Part shown: positions 36,626-45,530 of the stretch, piece by piece
Numbering within the stretch: the first letter of the stretch is position 1
Layout of the letters: every line of letters begins with the position of its first letter
From: Flagellimonas hymeniacidonis
GTDB lineage: Bacteria > Bacteroidota > Bacteroidia > Flavobacteriales > Flavobacteriaceae
Assembly: GCF_008040165.1 (NCBI RefSeq)
Contig: NZ_VRUR01000002.1
Coordinates: 1,240,001-1,304,000 of the forward strand
Direction of reading: 5' to 3'
Length of the DNA: 64,000 nucleotides
The notes under the pieces: generated by a model
What the model was told of the DNA's origin: nothing
Seen by the model: only the letters and a program-made list of their open reading frames with translations
Databases searched by the model: none
Made by a program: the position numbers and the translations under genes

Positions 36626-37672
36626 ATGGTCAGGTATAACCCAATATTGGAAGCTTTTGTTAAACTTGGAAGTTTTATACAAGATTTTTGTGAAAATGGC
36701 AATACCGATATTGCGTTACATCAAGCATTTAACGATACACTTGTTAATGCTGAGCAGCAGAATAGTTGGTTCAATAAGGAAAATATAGTGTTTGCTCTAA
36801 AACAATGGAGCAATTTATTGACAGAGGATAAGCTTAACCAATGGGTTTCAAATTATACCTTTAAAGAAAAGCATCAGCCAAAGACCATCGGCATCGTTAT
36901 GGCGGGGAACATTCCGTTAGTGGGATTCCATGATTTTTTATGTGTATTGATGACCGGGAATAAGGCATCATGCAAATTATCTTCAAATGACACCGTACTC
37001 CTGCCCTTTCTTGCTAATTATTTAATTGAGCAAGAACCAAGTTTGGCCAATCAAATAACATTTGTGGAAGGTAAATTTGAGCATTTCGATGCAGTGATTG
37101 CAACAGGTAGTAATAATACAAGTAGGTATTTTGAATATTATTTTGGGAAAAAGCCCAATATTATCCGAAAGAATCGAAATGCCATAGCTGTCTTAACAGG
37201 AAAAGAATCTAAAGAACAACTTATTGCCTTAGGTGAGGATATTTTTAGGTACTATGGCTTAGGGTGTAGAAATGTCTCCAAAGTGTATGTCCCCAAAGAG
37301 TACAATTTTGACACCTTATTTAATGCTCTTTTTGAATACAGCGACATTATCCATCAAAATAAATACACCAACAACTACGACTACAACAAAGCGGTGTATT
37401 TAATGAGTGCGTTTAAGATATTGGACAATGGTTTTTTAATACTGAAAGAAGATGAAAGCCTAGCTTCGCCCATTGCATCTTTGTTCTATGAACATTATGA
37501 TTCCCAGAGTGATTTAAAACATCATATACAGGAGCGAAGTGATGATGTTCAATGCATTGTGTCCCAAGGTCTATTTGAAAATGAGATTGGTTTTGGAGAA
37601 ACACAAAAACCAAAATTGCATGATTATGCAGATGGTGTGGACACTATGGAATTCTTATTACATCTCGATTAG
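36626..37672 (+). CDS. LuxC-like acyl-CoA reductase
   Basis: 348 residues of the LuxC acyl-CoA/acyl-protein reductase family. The active-site cysteine is probably Cys214 in YYGLGCRNVSKVYVP, and the NAD-binding segment is MAGNIPLVG (92-100). It would reduce an acyl thioester to an aldehyde with NADPH. LuxD and LuxE are not present, so it does not belong to a luminescence system. It lies between a ferredoxin gene and the serine operon, and such isolated LuxC-type genes occur in other Bacteroidota. Confidence 0.85.
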   Translation: MVRYNPILEAFVKLGSFIQDFCENGNTDIALHQAFNDTLVNAEQQNSWFNKENIVFALKQWSNLLTEDKLNQWVSNYTFKEKHQPKTIGIVMAGNIPLVGFHDFLCVLMTGNKASCKLSSNDTVLLPFLANYLIEQEPSLANQITFVEGKFEHFDAVIATGSNNTSRYFEYYFGKKPNIIRKNRNAIAVLTGKESKEQLIALGEDIFRYYGLGCRNVSKVYVPKEYNFDTLFNALFEYSDIIHQNKYTNNYDYNKAVYLMSAFKILDNGFLILKEDESLASPIASLFYEHYDSQSDLKHHIQERSDDVQCIVSQGLFENEIGFGETQKPKLHDYADGVDTMEFLLHLD

Positions 37673-37803
37673 AATCCATCAAAATCTTTGGCATTTTTAG
37701 ATCCAAGATTTTTTAAGACCTTTGCCCCTTGATTCAACAACGCATAAACCAAATTTAATATCCTAGTAGTTTAGATGGGATATTCATATCAATTAATTAG
37801 CAC

Positions 37804-38868
37804 ATGAAGAAGCATAATTTTAGCGCAGGACCCTGTATTTTACCACAAGAAGTAATGCAGAAAGCAGCCGAAGCTGTTGTAGAACTTGATGGCATTGGCC
37901 TTTCCCTTATAGAAATCTCTCACCGAAGTAAAGAATTTGTTGGCATAATGGAAAAAGCCCGTTCCTTGGCTCTAGAGCTTTTAGGATTGGAAGGAAAAGG
38001 ATATCAAGCCCTGTTTCTTCAAGGTGGCGCCAGCATGCAATTTTTAATGTCGGCTTACAACCTTCTAGAAAAAAAAGCTGGATACATCAATACCGGTACT
38101 TGGAGTTTAAAAGCAATTAAGGAGGCCAGATTGGTTGGAGAAATTATAGAAGTAGCTTCTTCTCAAGATCAAAATTTCAATTACATTCCAAAAGGATATT
38201 CCATACCAAATGATTTGGATTATTTACACCTAACCTCCAACAACACCATTTTTGGTACCCAACTAAAGGAATTTCCTAAAACCAATGTTCCTCTGGTATG
38301 CGACATGAGTTCAGATATTTTCTCTAGGCAATTGGATTTTTCAAAGTTTGATTTAATATACGCCGGAGCGCAAAAAAATATGGGACCAGCAGGAACAACG
38401 CTTGTAGTGGTCAAAGAAGATATTTTAGGGAAAGTTTCCCGTAAAGTTCCCTCTATGTTGGATTACGCGGTACATGCTGGTAAGGACAGTATGTTCAATA
38501 CTCCGCCTGTTTTTGCTGTGTATGTTTCAATGCTTACCATGCAATGGCTTAAGGACTTGGGAGGTATCGCGGCTATCGAAGAAATCAACGAAAGAAAAGC
38601 AAACCTTATTTACTCAGAAATAGAGTTAAATCCTATTTTTTCTGGTTTTGCCGCTAAGGAAGACCGTTCTATTATGAATGCTACCTTCAATATTACAGAT
38701 GACTCGCTTAAAGAAATTTTTGATGAAAAATGTAAAGAAGCAGGAATCAACGGATTAAACGGTCACCGTTCTGTTGGAGGGTATCGTGCCTCCATGTACA
38801 ACGCGCTTCCATTAGAAAGCGTAGGTGTATTGGTAGATATTATGAGTGATCTAGAAAAGAAAGGGTAA
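37804..38868 (+). CDS. serC: SerC, phosphoserine aminotransferase
   Basis: 354-residue PLP enzyme making O-phosphoserine from 3-phosphohydroxypyruvate and glutamate. The start KHNFSAGPCILP is diagnostic. The PLP lysine is in YAGAQKNMGPAGTT. Other marks are QGGASMQF and GHRSVGGYRASMYNA near the end, a phosphate-binding stretch. It lies four bases before serA, so the pair forms a serine operon. Their shared phosphatase gene serB is not here. Confidence 0.97.
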   Translation: MKKHNFSAGPCILPQEVMQKAAEAVVELDGIGLSLIEISHRSKEFVGIMEKARSLALELLGLEGKGYQALFLQGGASMQFLMSAYNLLEKKAGYINTGTWSLKAIKEARLVGEIIEVASSQDQNFNYIPKGYSIPNDLDYLHLTSNNTIFGTQLKEFPKTNVPLVCDMSSDIFSRQLDFSKFDLIYAGAQKNMGPAGTTLVVVKEDILGKVSRKVPSMLDYAVHAGKDSMFNTPPVFAVYVSMLTMQWLKDLGGIAAIEEINERKANLIYSEIELNPIFSGFAAKEDRSIMNATFNITDDSLKEIFDEKCKEAGINGLNGHRSVGGYRASMYNALPLESVGVLVDIMSDLEKKG

Positions 38869-38872
38869 AAGC

Positions 38873-39826
38873 ATGGGTAAAATTTTAGCAAACGACGGCA
38901 TTGCCCAATCTGGAATTGATGCACTTGAAAAAGAAGGATTTGAGGTGGTTACCACTAAAGTGGCACAAGAACAGTTGATACATTTTATCAATGAAAACAA
39001 TATTAAAGCCTTATTGGTCAGAAGTGCAACCGAAGCCAGAAAACCATTGATTGATGCCTGTCCCGATTTAGAATTAATCGGGCGTGGCGGTGTTGGCATG
39101 GACAATATTGATGTTGAATATGCTAAATCAAAAGGAGTCCATATTATAAACACCCCCGCAGCATCCTCTGCATCGGTAGCAGAATTGGTTTTTGCCCATT
39201 TGTTTAGTGGAGTTCGTTTTTTGCATGATTCCAACCGGAATATGCCATTGGATGGAGACAGTAAATTCAAACAACTTAAAAAGAGCTACGCTGGCGGCAT
39301 TGAACTTCGAGGGAAAACCTTGGGTCTAATCGGATTTGGACGCATAGGTCAAGCAACAGCAAAAATCGCTTTAGGTTTAGGAATGAAAGTTCTATTTAAT
39401 GATAAGTTTGTTCCAAATGCTACTTTGGATGTTCCTTTTTTTGATGGCCAATCGTTACAATTTGCATTACAAAACAGTAGTATGGACCAAGTGCTTCAGA
39501 ACTCCGATTTCATAAGTGTTCATGTCCCTGCCCAGAAAACCTATGTTCTTGGCAAAAAGGAATTTGAATCAATGAAAACAGGCGCTGGAATAATCAATGC
39601 ATCTAGAGGTGGTGTAATAGATGAAGTTGCCCTAATAGATGCTTTGGAAAGTGAAAAGATTGCCTTTGCCGGATTAGATGTTTTTGAATCCGAGCCAAAT
39701 CCAGAAATCCGAATCTTAATGCATCCAAAGATATCATTAACGCCTCACATTGGTGCCGCTACAAAAGAAGCTCAGGAGCGTATTGGAACTGAACTTGCCA
39801 CCCAGATTATTCAGTTGTTAAAATAG
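38873..39826 (+). CDS. serA: SerA, D-3-phosphoglycerate dehydrogenase (short form)
   Basis: 317-residue NAD-dependent dehydrogenase starting serine synthesis from 3-phosphoglycerate. The family's NAD loop is GLIGFGRIGQATAK, with the catalytic Arg/Glu/His in INASRGGVIDE and LTPHIGAATKEAQERIG. It is the short form without the C-terminal ACT regulatory domain, so serine feedback through ACT is absent. Four bases separate it from serC. Confidence 0.95.
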   Translation: MGKILANDGIAQSGIDALEKEGFEVVTTKVAQEQLIHFINENNIKALLVRSATEARKPLIDACPDLELIGRGGVGMDNIDVEYAKSKGVHIINTPAASSASVAELVFAHLFSGVRFLHDSNRNMPLDGDSKFKQLKKSYAGGIELRGKTLGLIGFGRIGQATAKIALGLGMKVLFNDKFVPNATLDVPFFDGQSLQFALQNSSMDQVLQNSDFISVHVPAQKTYVLGKKEFESMKTGAGIINASRGGVIDEVALIDALESEKIAFAGLDVFESEPNPEIRILMHPKISLTPHIGAATKEAQERIGTELATQIIQLLK

Positions 39827-39897
39827 CATGTTCATCGTCACTCTTTTTTAACCCTTTCTTTTTTGTACATTGTTATTCTTAACTAAACACTATATAA

Positions 39898-40539
39898 ATG
39901 TCAGGATTATTAGATTTATTAAATAGCCCAATGGGCAAACAATTGATTAGCGGCGTTGCAGGTCAAACAGGGCAACCTGAAAATAAAACTGCTGATGTGC
40001 TAAGTATGGCTATGCCTCTTTTAATGGGTGCTATGAAAAAAAACGCATCCACTCCTGGAGGTGCCCATGGATTAATGACCGCTTTGTCATCAAAGCACGA
40101 TGGAAGTATTTTGGATAACCTTGGAGGGTTATTTGGTGGTGGTGTTGATCAAGATGTTATGGATGATGGTGCTGGAATATTGGGTCATGTGTTTGGGTCC
40201 AAACAACCACAAGTGGAGAATGCACTAAGCAGTAAATCAGGAATTGATGCAGGTTCCATTTCCCAAATCCTTAAAATTGCCGCTCCTATTCTTTTAGGAT
40301 ATTTAGGTAAACAATCTAGACAGCAAAAAGTGAGTAACCCAGATGCTCTAAGTGGATTACTAGGTGGACTTATGGGAGGTGGTAATACCGCCAACAAGCA
40401 GCAATCATTAATCGAGAGCTTTTTAGATTCAGATGGAGATGGTAGCGTAATCGACGATTTAGCAGGTATGGTTCTCAGTGGCGGTAGCCAGAAAAAAAGC
40501 GGCCTTGGAGGACTTCTAGGTGGGCTTTTTGGAAAATAA
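39898..40539 (+). CDS. DUF937-domain protein
   Basis: 213 residues, Gly/Ser/Leu-rich, with DUF937 (YidB-like) features: repeated helical units such as SMAMPLLMGAMKKNAS and GAGILGHVFGSKQPQVENAL, and a final GLGGLLGGLFGK. A stretch DSDGDGSVIDD resembles a calcium-binding loop. No signal peptide. The function is unknown. It is followed by a perfect terminator palindrome. Confidence 0.8.
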   Translation: MSGLLDLLNSPMGKQLISGVAGQTGQPENKTADVLSMAMPLLMGAMKKNASTPGGAHGLMTALSSKHDGSILDNLGGLFGGGVDQDVMDDGAGILGHVFGSKQPQVENALSSKSGIDAGSISQILKIAAPILLGYLGKQSRQQKVSNPDALSGLLGGLMGGGNTANKQQSLIESFLDSDGDGSVIDDLAGMVLSGGSQKKSGLGGLLGGLFGK

Positions 40540-40563
40540 ACAATCCTCTTAACTATATTTAAC

Positions 40564-40594
40564 AAAGCCATTTAATTAATTAAATGGCTTTTTT
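40564..40594 (+). terminator. long palindromic terminator after the DUF937 gene
   Basis: A 28-base perfect palindrome from AAAGCCATTTAATT to AATTAAATGGCTTT (40564-40591) followed by three more Ts. It ends the DUF937 transcript and is symmetrical, so it could act in both directions. An in-frame ATG of the next gene lies inside its second arm and is therefore rejected. Confidence 0.9.
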
Positions 40595-40607
40595 GTATTT
40601 TAAGGTT

Positions 40608-41066
40608 ATGAAAAAGAACGTTTTAAATAATTTAATTGCAGTCATTCTAGTTTTAGGATTATTCACATCCTGTACCGCTAAAAAAGAAGCACTCGACATT
40701 TCAAGCCAAGAAAAAGAAGTTTTTGACTCCCAAGCTGAAGAAAAGGTTGAGATAAAGAATGAGGAGACAGAGTATGAGATTACTATTATTGAGCCAGGGT
40801 TTTATACTTGGTTACAAAGCATCGCAAGGCCAGAAGGGTACTATTCCCAGAGTTTTTTGGAAAATAGAAATCAGTTGATGGTCATTAACTGGAATCAACG
40901 CGTATTACAACCGCAAAGATTTAACCCTAATCTGTATGAGCTCCAAATCAATTATGATCCAAACATTGATTATGGTTATGAGGTAAACTATAAATTGTAT
41001 AATTACTTCATTTATTTTCAAAGAAAATACAATCAACGCTTGAGCCCCTTTATTCCAAGGATTTAA
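40608..41066 (+). CDS. lipoprotein of unknown function (DUF6146-like)
   Basis: 152 residues with lipoprotein signal (NVLNNLIAVILVLGLF, lipobox TSC). The mature part is Tyr/Asn-rich (YSQSFLENRNQLMVINWNQRV, ELQINYDPNIDYGYEVNYKLYNYF). The start at 40608 is chosen because the upstream ATG at 40584 lies in the terminator hairpin and adds residues before the signal. I recall DUF6146 for this kind of protein, but this is not verified. Confidence 0.7.
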   Translation: MKKNVLNNLIAVILVLGLFTSCTAKKEALDISSQEKEVFDSQAEEKVEIKNEETEYEITIIEPGFYTWLQSIARPEGYYSQSFLENRNQLMVINWNQRVLQPQRFNPNLYELQINYDPNIDYGYEVNYKLYNYFIYFQRKYNQRLSPFIPRI

Positions 41067-41096
41067 TATGTTATTTTTGCCATCGAATTTTATTTG

Positions 41097-41612
41097 ATGG
41101 AAAAAATAAGAAACCGTTGGGACATCACTGAAAATTGGCAATTCTTCTTCCCATTTTTTGGCGTTATCTTAGTATTGCTTACCGCGTATACCATAGCTAG
41201 AAGACTTTTACATCTTTTAAACCTTAACAACACCGTTTTAGAATGGGTGTTCACCTTGGTTGTTGGGTTTGTCATATATTTTCTGCTAGTCCGATTTTTC
41301 CTTTGGTGCTTTAAAAAGTTAGCGAACAAATGGCCAGTTGCCCAAAGATGGGAAATGATTGCCATCTTTATCGTTTTTGCTATTACGGGGAGTATTTCAG
41401 GAAAGCTTGCCGGTCCTTTCACGGAATTCATTGGACTTCAGCAAGGAACAGTAAGCGGGTGGATTTTTTGGACCATACGTATCTTATTAATTTTCCCAAT
41501 ATATCAAGTATTATTGGTTTTCTTTGGATGGTTGTTTGGTCAATTTCAGTTCTTCTGGAACTTCGAGAAGAAAATGTTGAAACGTATGGGATTGGGTTTT
41601 TTGTTCAATTAA
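41097..41612 (+). CDS. membrane protein of unknown function (DUF6787-like)
   Basis: 171 residues with four hydrophobic segments (near residues 18-38, 50-70, 88-106 and 126-150). The N-terminal motif RWDITENWQ and the aromatic-rich central stretch look like a conserved flavobacterial family; DUF6787 is recalled, not verified. The ATG at 41097 is used; the frame also has an upstream TTG. It follows the lipoprotein gene by 30 bases. Confidence 0.7.
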   Translation: MEKIRNRWDITENWQFFFPFFGVILVLLTAYTIARRLLHLLNLNNTVLEWVFTLVVGFVIYFLLVRFFLWCFKKLANKWPVAQRWEMIAIFIVFAITGSISGKLAGPFTEFIGLQQGTVSGWIFWTIRILLIFPIYQVLLVFFGWLFGQFQFFWNFEKKMLKRMGLGFLFN

Positions 41613-41651
41613 TTATGTTTTTCTTAACACAACGGAAACCAACAAATTATA

Positions 41652-41659
41652 TAGATTTG
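41652..41659 (+). promoter_or_regulatory. -7 box upstream of the TonB/ABC cluster
   Basis: TAGATTTG fits TAnnTTTG and ends seven bases before the ATG at 41667, giving a very short or no 5' untranslated region. A -33 TTG is not visible at a normal spacing. Confidence 0.45.
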
Positions 41660-41666
41660 TTGCACA

Positions 41667-41969
41667 ATGAAGGATTTTAGAAAAATTCTTGGGCTTTTTA
41701 TATTTGTTTCCTTGATGTTCGTCAAGGTGTCAGCACTTCACGTGTATTCACATCAAGACGGTGATCAAGAAAAAATTGAAAATTGCAAAATCTGTGATTT
41801 GGTAGTTGAAAACCAAGGCATGGAACTTAATCAAGTTGCAAATTCTGAAGCCTTCCATCCTACATTTCTTAGTGTACTGGACAGTAACTTTTACTACATA
41901 AGTCTTAACACTAAAAAAGACTTTTCTTATCACCTATTTTCTAGGCCTCCTCCTCAATTCATTAGTTAA
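41667..41969 (+). CDS. small exported CxxC/His-rich protein
   Basis: 100 residues: signal-type N-terminus (ILGLFIFVSLMFVKVSA), then a short mature chain with HVYSHQDGDQ, the pair CKIC at 41-44 and a C-terminus SRPPPQFIS. The His/Cys arrangement and Pro-rich end suggest a periplasmic metal-binding protein. It shares the design with the 109-residue protein at 45092-45421 (HxxxxxH, CxxC, RGPP end) though not much direct identity. It stands first in the TonB/ABC cluster. Family not recognised. Confidence 0.65.
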   Translation: MKDFRKILGLFIFVSLMFVKVSALHVYSHQDGDQEKIENCKICDLVVENQGMELNQVANSEAFHPTFLSVLDSNFYYISLNTKKDFSYHLFSRPPPQFIS

Positions 41970-42034
41970 TCGGCCAAAGCATTCCGTCTTTCTACAGCGG
42001 ACTATCTATTTTTTACTAATTTATTTTGTTCAGA

Positions 42035-44434
42035 ATGAAAATAACCATTTTCATTACTCTTTTACTATTAATTCCTTTATACGGGGTTTCTCAAGACTGT
42101 ACTGATACCCTTACTGGTCAAGTTATGGATTATCATAACAAAACACCTCTAGAAAATGCAAGTATTCAAATATTAGGAAATCAAAAAATTGTAAAAACCG
42201 ACAGCAAGGGAAAGTTTCAAATCCCAAGTCTTTGCCCAGGTCTTTACGAATTGGAAATTTCGCATCCTGAGTGCACAACCACTTTTATTAAAGTGGAAGT
42301 AGATGACATAACATGGATTGATATAAAGTTAGAGCATCACTTAGAGGAACTTGATGAAGTAAAGGTGGTCGGTGATGCTGTTGCTGAAAAAACCAATTCC
42401 GCTCTAGAAGAATCGTTAAAGCTTAAAACGTTGGAGCAATACAGTTCTGGTAGTTTAGGAGATGCTTTAAAAGAGCTGGCGGGAGTTTCATCTTTAAATA
42501 CTGGAGCCAATATTGTAAAACCTGCTATTCATGGTCTCAACGGCAGTAGGGTTTTAATACTGAACGATGGCGTGCGAATGCAAGATATGGAATGGGGAGA
42601 TGAACATGCTCCCAACATAGATATCAATGCAGCAGGAACAATATCAGTAATTAAAGGTGCTTCTGCACTGTTATACGGAGGCGATGCTATTGGTGGTGTT
42701 ATAGTTATGGAACAGGCAAGGATTCCTGCTAAGGATACTTTGTATGGCAAAAGCATTGTAAACGGGGTTTCAAACGGTAGAGGCGGAAATATAACCACAG
42801 AGCTTATCAAAGCATTTGAGAGCGGATGGTATCTAAGAGGACAAGGTTCATATAAACGATTGGGAGATCATGAAGCTCCAGATTATATACTATCTAATAC
42901 TGGAGTTCAAGAAATAGGAGCTTCTTTACAGTTTGGAAAACAGCTTTTTACTTGGGGGTGGGATGCAAAATACTCTTATTATAATTCTGAAATTGCTGTA
43001 CTTAGGGCCTCTCATATTGGCAACATTGATGATTTGATACGAGGTATCAATAATGGTCAACCCGAGATAATCAGACCCTTTACCTATGACATTCAAAATC
43101 CCAGACAGGAGGTTACCCACCATTTGGGTAAGCTAAAATTCTACAAACGATTTGAAGGTCTGGGCAAATGGAATGTTCAGTATGACTATCAAAACAACAG
43201 GCGGTTCGAATTTGATGTGCGAAGAGGAGAACGTGATAACCAAGCATCTATAGATTTAGAGTTGACGACGCACACTTTAACTACGGACTTTAAACTGGAT
43301 TCAAAGGAGTTGTACGAACTTCAGTTTGGCCTCTTGGGAAGGTTCCAAGAAAACTTTGCCAACCCATTAACAGGAGTTAGACGGCTGATTCCTGATTACG
43401 AAAAGTATGATTTTGGAGCTTTTGTTACGGGAGAATATCGGTTAACCGATGAAATTCTTGTTGACGCGGGTTTTCGCTATGATTTTAACCGTATTGATGC
43501 AAAAAAGTTTTACCAAACGTCTAGATGGGAAGAACGTGGTTATAATCAAGAGTTTCAAGATCTGATAATTAATGATTTGGGAACACAATTGCTTACCAAT
43601 CCGGTATTTGATTATCATAACTTCTCTACAACATTTGGTGCTCAGTATACTGAAAATAACGGTTCTGTAATTAGGGTCAATTATGCACTTTCGCAAAGGG
43701 CTCCCAATCCTTCAGAACTGTTCAGTGATGGTTTGCATCATTCCGCAGCACGTATAGAGTTGGGTGATCTTCGTATTAAAAGTGAAACTTCCCATAAAAT
43801 CTCAGCATCATATCAGCAAGATTTTAATAATTGGGGATTTACGCTAGAGCCCTATGCTAATTTCATTCAAGATTTTATTCTTTTAGAGCCAACAAGTGTG
43901 GAGTTTACGATTAGAGGTGCTTTTCCTGTTTGGGAGTATCGGCAGACAGATGCAAGATTATTGGGAGTTGATGCTGCAGCTTATGTTGATTGGACCAATA
44001 GTTGGAGAACGGATCATCAATTTTCTTTGGTCAAAGGAACCGATACTGAAAACAACAGCGCATTGATTAATATACCTGCTGCAAATTTTAGAAACAAACT
44101 GACTTTTGTAAAACCAGAGTGGAACAATTTTGAGTTTAGCTTGGAAAGTCAGTATGTATTTGAACAAAATGAACATCCAGAAAATATTACCGCATTCTCC
44201 CCAGAGCAGCAACAGGAAGTGTTGCTGGAAATAAATACCCCTCCAGAAGCATACCATCTGTTGGGTGTTAACTCAAAAATGGAATTTCCTTTTAAAAATA
44301 ATTTAAAACTGACAACCAGTCTTACGGTCAGTAATCTTTTGGACACAAATTATAGAGATTACCTAAATCGGCAACGTTTTTTTGCAGATGATTTGGGCAG
44401 AAATATCATTTTACAATTAAAACTCAATTATTAA
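42035..44434 (+). CDS. TonB-dependent outer-membrane receptor
   Basis: 799 residues: signal peptide (ITIFITLLLLIPLYGVSQ), a CarboxypepD-regulatory-like domain (residues about 27-105), the plug (DALKELAGVSSL, YGGDAIGGVI) and a 22-strand-type barrel ending in LQLKLNY with a terminal aromatic. The plug carries DMEWGDEHAPN and the barrel several His-rich stretches, similar to zinc/copper receptors such as ZnuD. The ATG at 42035 is chosen over an upstream TTG. It stands between the two CxxC proteins. Metal specificity is inferred. Confidence 0.9.
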   Translation: MKITIFITLLLLIPLYGVSQDCTDTLTGQVMDYHNKTPLENASIQILGNQKIVKTDSKGKFQIPSLCPGLYELEISHPECTTTFIKVEVDDITWIDIKLEHHLEELDEVKVVGDAVAEKTNSALEESLKLKTLEQYSSGSLGDALKELAGVSSLNTGANIVKPAIHGLNGSRVLILNDGVRMQDMEWGDEHAPNIDINAAGTISVIKGASALLYGGDAIGGVIVMEQARIPAKDTLYGKSIVNGVSNGRGGNITTELIKAFESGWYLRGQGSYKRLGDHEAPDYILSNTGVQEIGASLQFGKQLFTWGWDAKYSYYNSEIAVLRASHIGNIDDLIRGINNGQPEIIRPFTYDIQNPRQEVTHHLGKLKFYKRFEGLGKWNVQYDYQNNRRFEFDVRRGERDNQASIDLELTTHTLTTDFKLDSKELYELQFGLLGRFQENFANPLTGVRRLIPDYEKYDFGAFVTGEYRLTDEILVDAGFRYDFNRIDAKKFYQTSRWEERGYNQEFQDLIINDLGTQLLTNPVFDYHNFSTTFGAQYTENNGSVIRVNYALSQRAPNPSELFSDGLHHSAARIELGDLRIKSETSHKISASYQQDFNNWGFTLEPYANFIQDFILLEPTSVEFTIRGAFPVWEYRQTDARLLGVDAAAYVDWTNSWRTDHQFSLVKGTDTENNSALINIPAANFRNKLTFVKPEWNNFEFSLESQYVFEQNEHPENITAFSPEQQQEVLLEINTPPEAYHLLGVNSKMEFPFKNNLKLTTSLTVSNLLDTNYRDYLNRQRFFADDLGRNIILQLKLNY

Positions 44435-44455
44435 ATCAAATTTAAATTAAAGACT

Positions 44456-45049
44456 ATGAAAACAACTAAATTCTTATCACTTGCGCTCTTAACCGGAACT
44501 TTTTTAGTAGGCTGTTCCAGTGATGACAATGAGCCAGATCCTGTAAACGAAGAAGAGACCATAACAACTATGAACGTAACCTTGACCCCACAAGGAGGAG
44601 GAACGACCATAACATTACAATCACAGGATTTGGACGGAGATGGGCCTAATGCTCCTAACATATCCATATCCGGAGATTTGGCTGAGAATACTGTTTATGA
44701 TGGAATAGTTGTGTTGCTCAATGAAGCAGAAACCCCTGCCGAAAATGTTAATGAAGAAATTGAGGGAGAAGCAGATGAACACCAATTTTTCTTTGTTCCA
44801 AACAGTAGTTTAAATGCAACTATCGCCTATACTGATGACGAATCTGATTATGTTTCTGATGAAACAGGTGAAAACTTTACTTCCACTAATCCAGTTGGGA
44901 TATCGTTTACTTTGACTACAACAGATGCCAGCACTGGAACCTTGGCAATCACCTTAAGGCACGAGCCTAAAAAACCTAATGATGGAACTTTGGCAGATGC
45001 AGGAGGAGAAACAGATATTACACAAGCTTTTAACCTTGTTATAGAATAA
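44456..45049 (+). CDS. acidic lipoprotein, likely surface-exposed
   Basis: 197 residues with lipobox VGC and the following SSDDNEPD, which matches the Ser/Asp-rich lipoprotein export signal described for Bacteroidota surface lipoproteins. The mature part is strongly acidic with EADEHQFFF near the middle and a beta-sandwich-like character (TTITLQSQDLDGDGP). It lies 21 bases after the TonB receptor gene and could be its partner lipoprotein that captures the substrate. No enzymatic motif is seen. Confidence 0.75.
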   Translation: MKTTKFLSLALLTGTFLVGCSSDDNEPDPVNEEETITTMNVTLTPQGGGTTITLQSQDLDGDGPNAPNISISGDLAENTVYDGIVVLLNEAETPAENVNEEIEGEADEHQFFFVPNSSLNATIAYTDDESDYVSDETGENFTSTNPVGISFTLTTTDASTGTLAITLRHEPKKPNDGTLADAGGETDITQAFNLVIE

Positions 45050-45091
45050 ATAACGTATTCAAAATTATCCTCTCAGGAAACAAGTGATGCT

Positions 45092-45421
45092 TTGAAAACA
45101 AAAAACAGACATATTTGGTGTAGCTCAATATTGACAGGCTTGTTGCTTCTTCAATTGGGTTATACCATTGTTCATGTTTTAACTTCCCATGTTTTTCATA
45201 CCGTAAATGAGATTGATTATGGCAATGAGACAATTTCTGAAACCGAATACAACTGTAGTCTATGTGCTAAGTTGAATACAAAACCAGGTGTCTTGCCTTT
45301 GGTTTTCAAAGCACTCTTCACTACCACTATTTTTTCCTCTGTATTTACATTTAAGGATACTAACATCTCTACTGTTAGTTTTAATTTTAAGTATTTAAGG
45401 GGGCCTCCTTTCAAATACTAA
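45092..45421 (+). CDS. small membrane/exported CxxC/His protein, TTG start
   Basis: 109 residues with a hydrophobic N-terminal segment (ILTGLLLLQLGYTIVHVL), then SHVFH, the pair CSLC and a second hydrophobic stretch (FKALFTTTIF), ending in RGPPFKY. The start is TTG at 45092; AGGAAA lies about ten bases upstream, and no ATG or GTG is available in the frame before the conserved part. Its layout mirrors the 100-residue protein at 41667-41969. Metal binding through the CxxC and histidines is inferred. Confidence 0.6.
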   Translation: MKTKNRHIWCSSILTGLLLLQLGYTIVHVLTSHVFHTVNEIDYGNETISETEYNCSLCAKLNTKPGVLPLVFKALFTTTIFSSVFTFKDTNISTVSFNFKYLRGPPFKY

Positions 45422-45530
45422 CTTCATTTTTCTTTAAGGTATTTTTTTTGAAAAATGCCTAATTATCATACTTCTAAATCAACTTCGATTTTTGAAGCGT
45501 CCTTACTATATCCACATTAAATAAACTTTT

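Noticed and set aside
36626..37672. a luminescence operon around the LuxC-like gene
   Set aside because: No luxA, luxB, luxD or luxE nearby; the neighbours are ferredoxin and serine genes.
37673..37803. possible riboswitch or small RNA upstream of serC
   Set aside because: AT-rich 131 bases without a clear hairpin, T-tract or promoter; nothing supportable.
40584..40607. earlier ATG for the DUF6146-like lipoprotein
   Set aside because: It lies in the second arm of a terminator palindrome, and the signal peptide begins at 40608.
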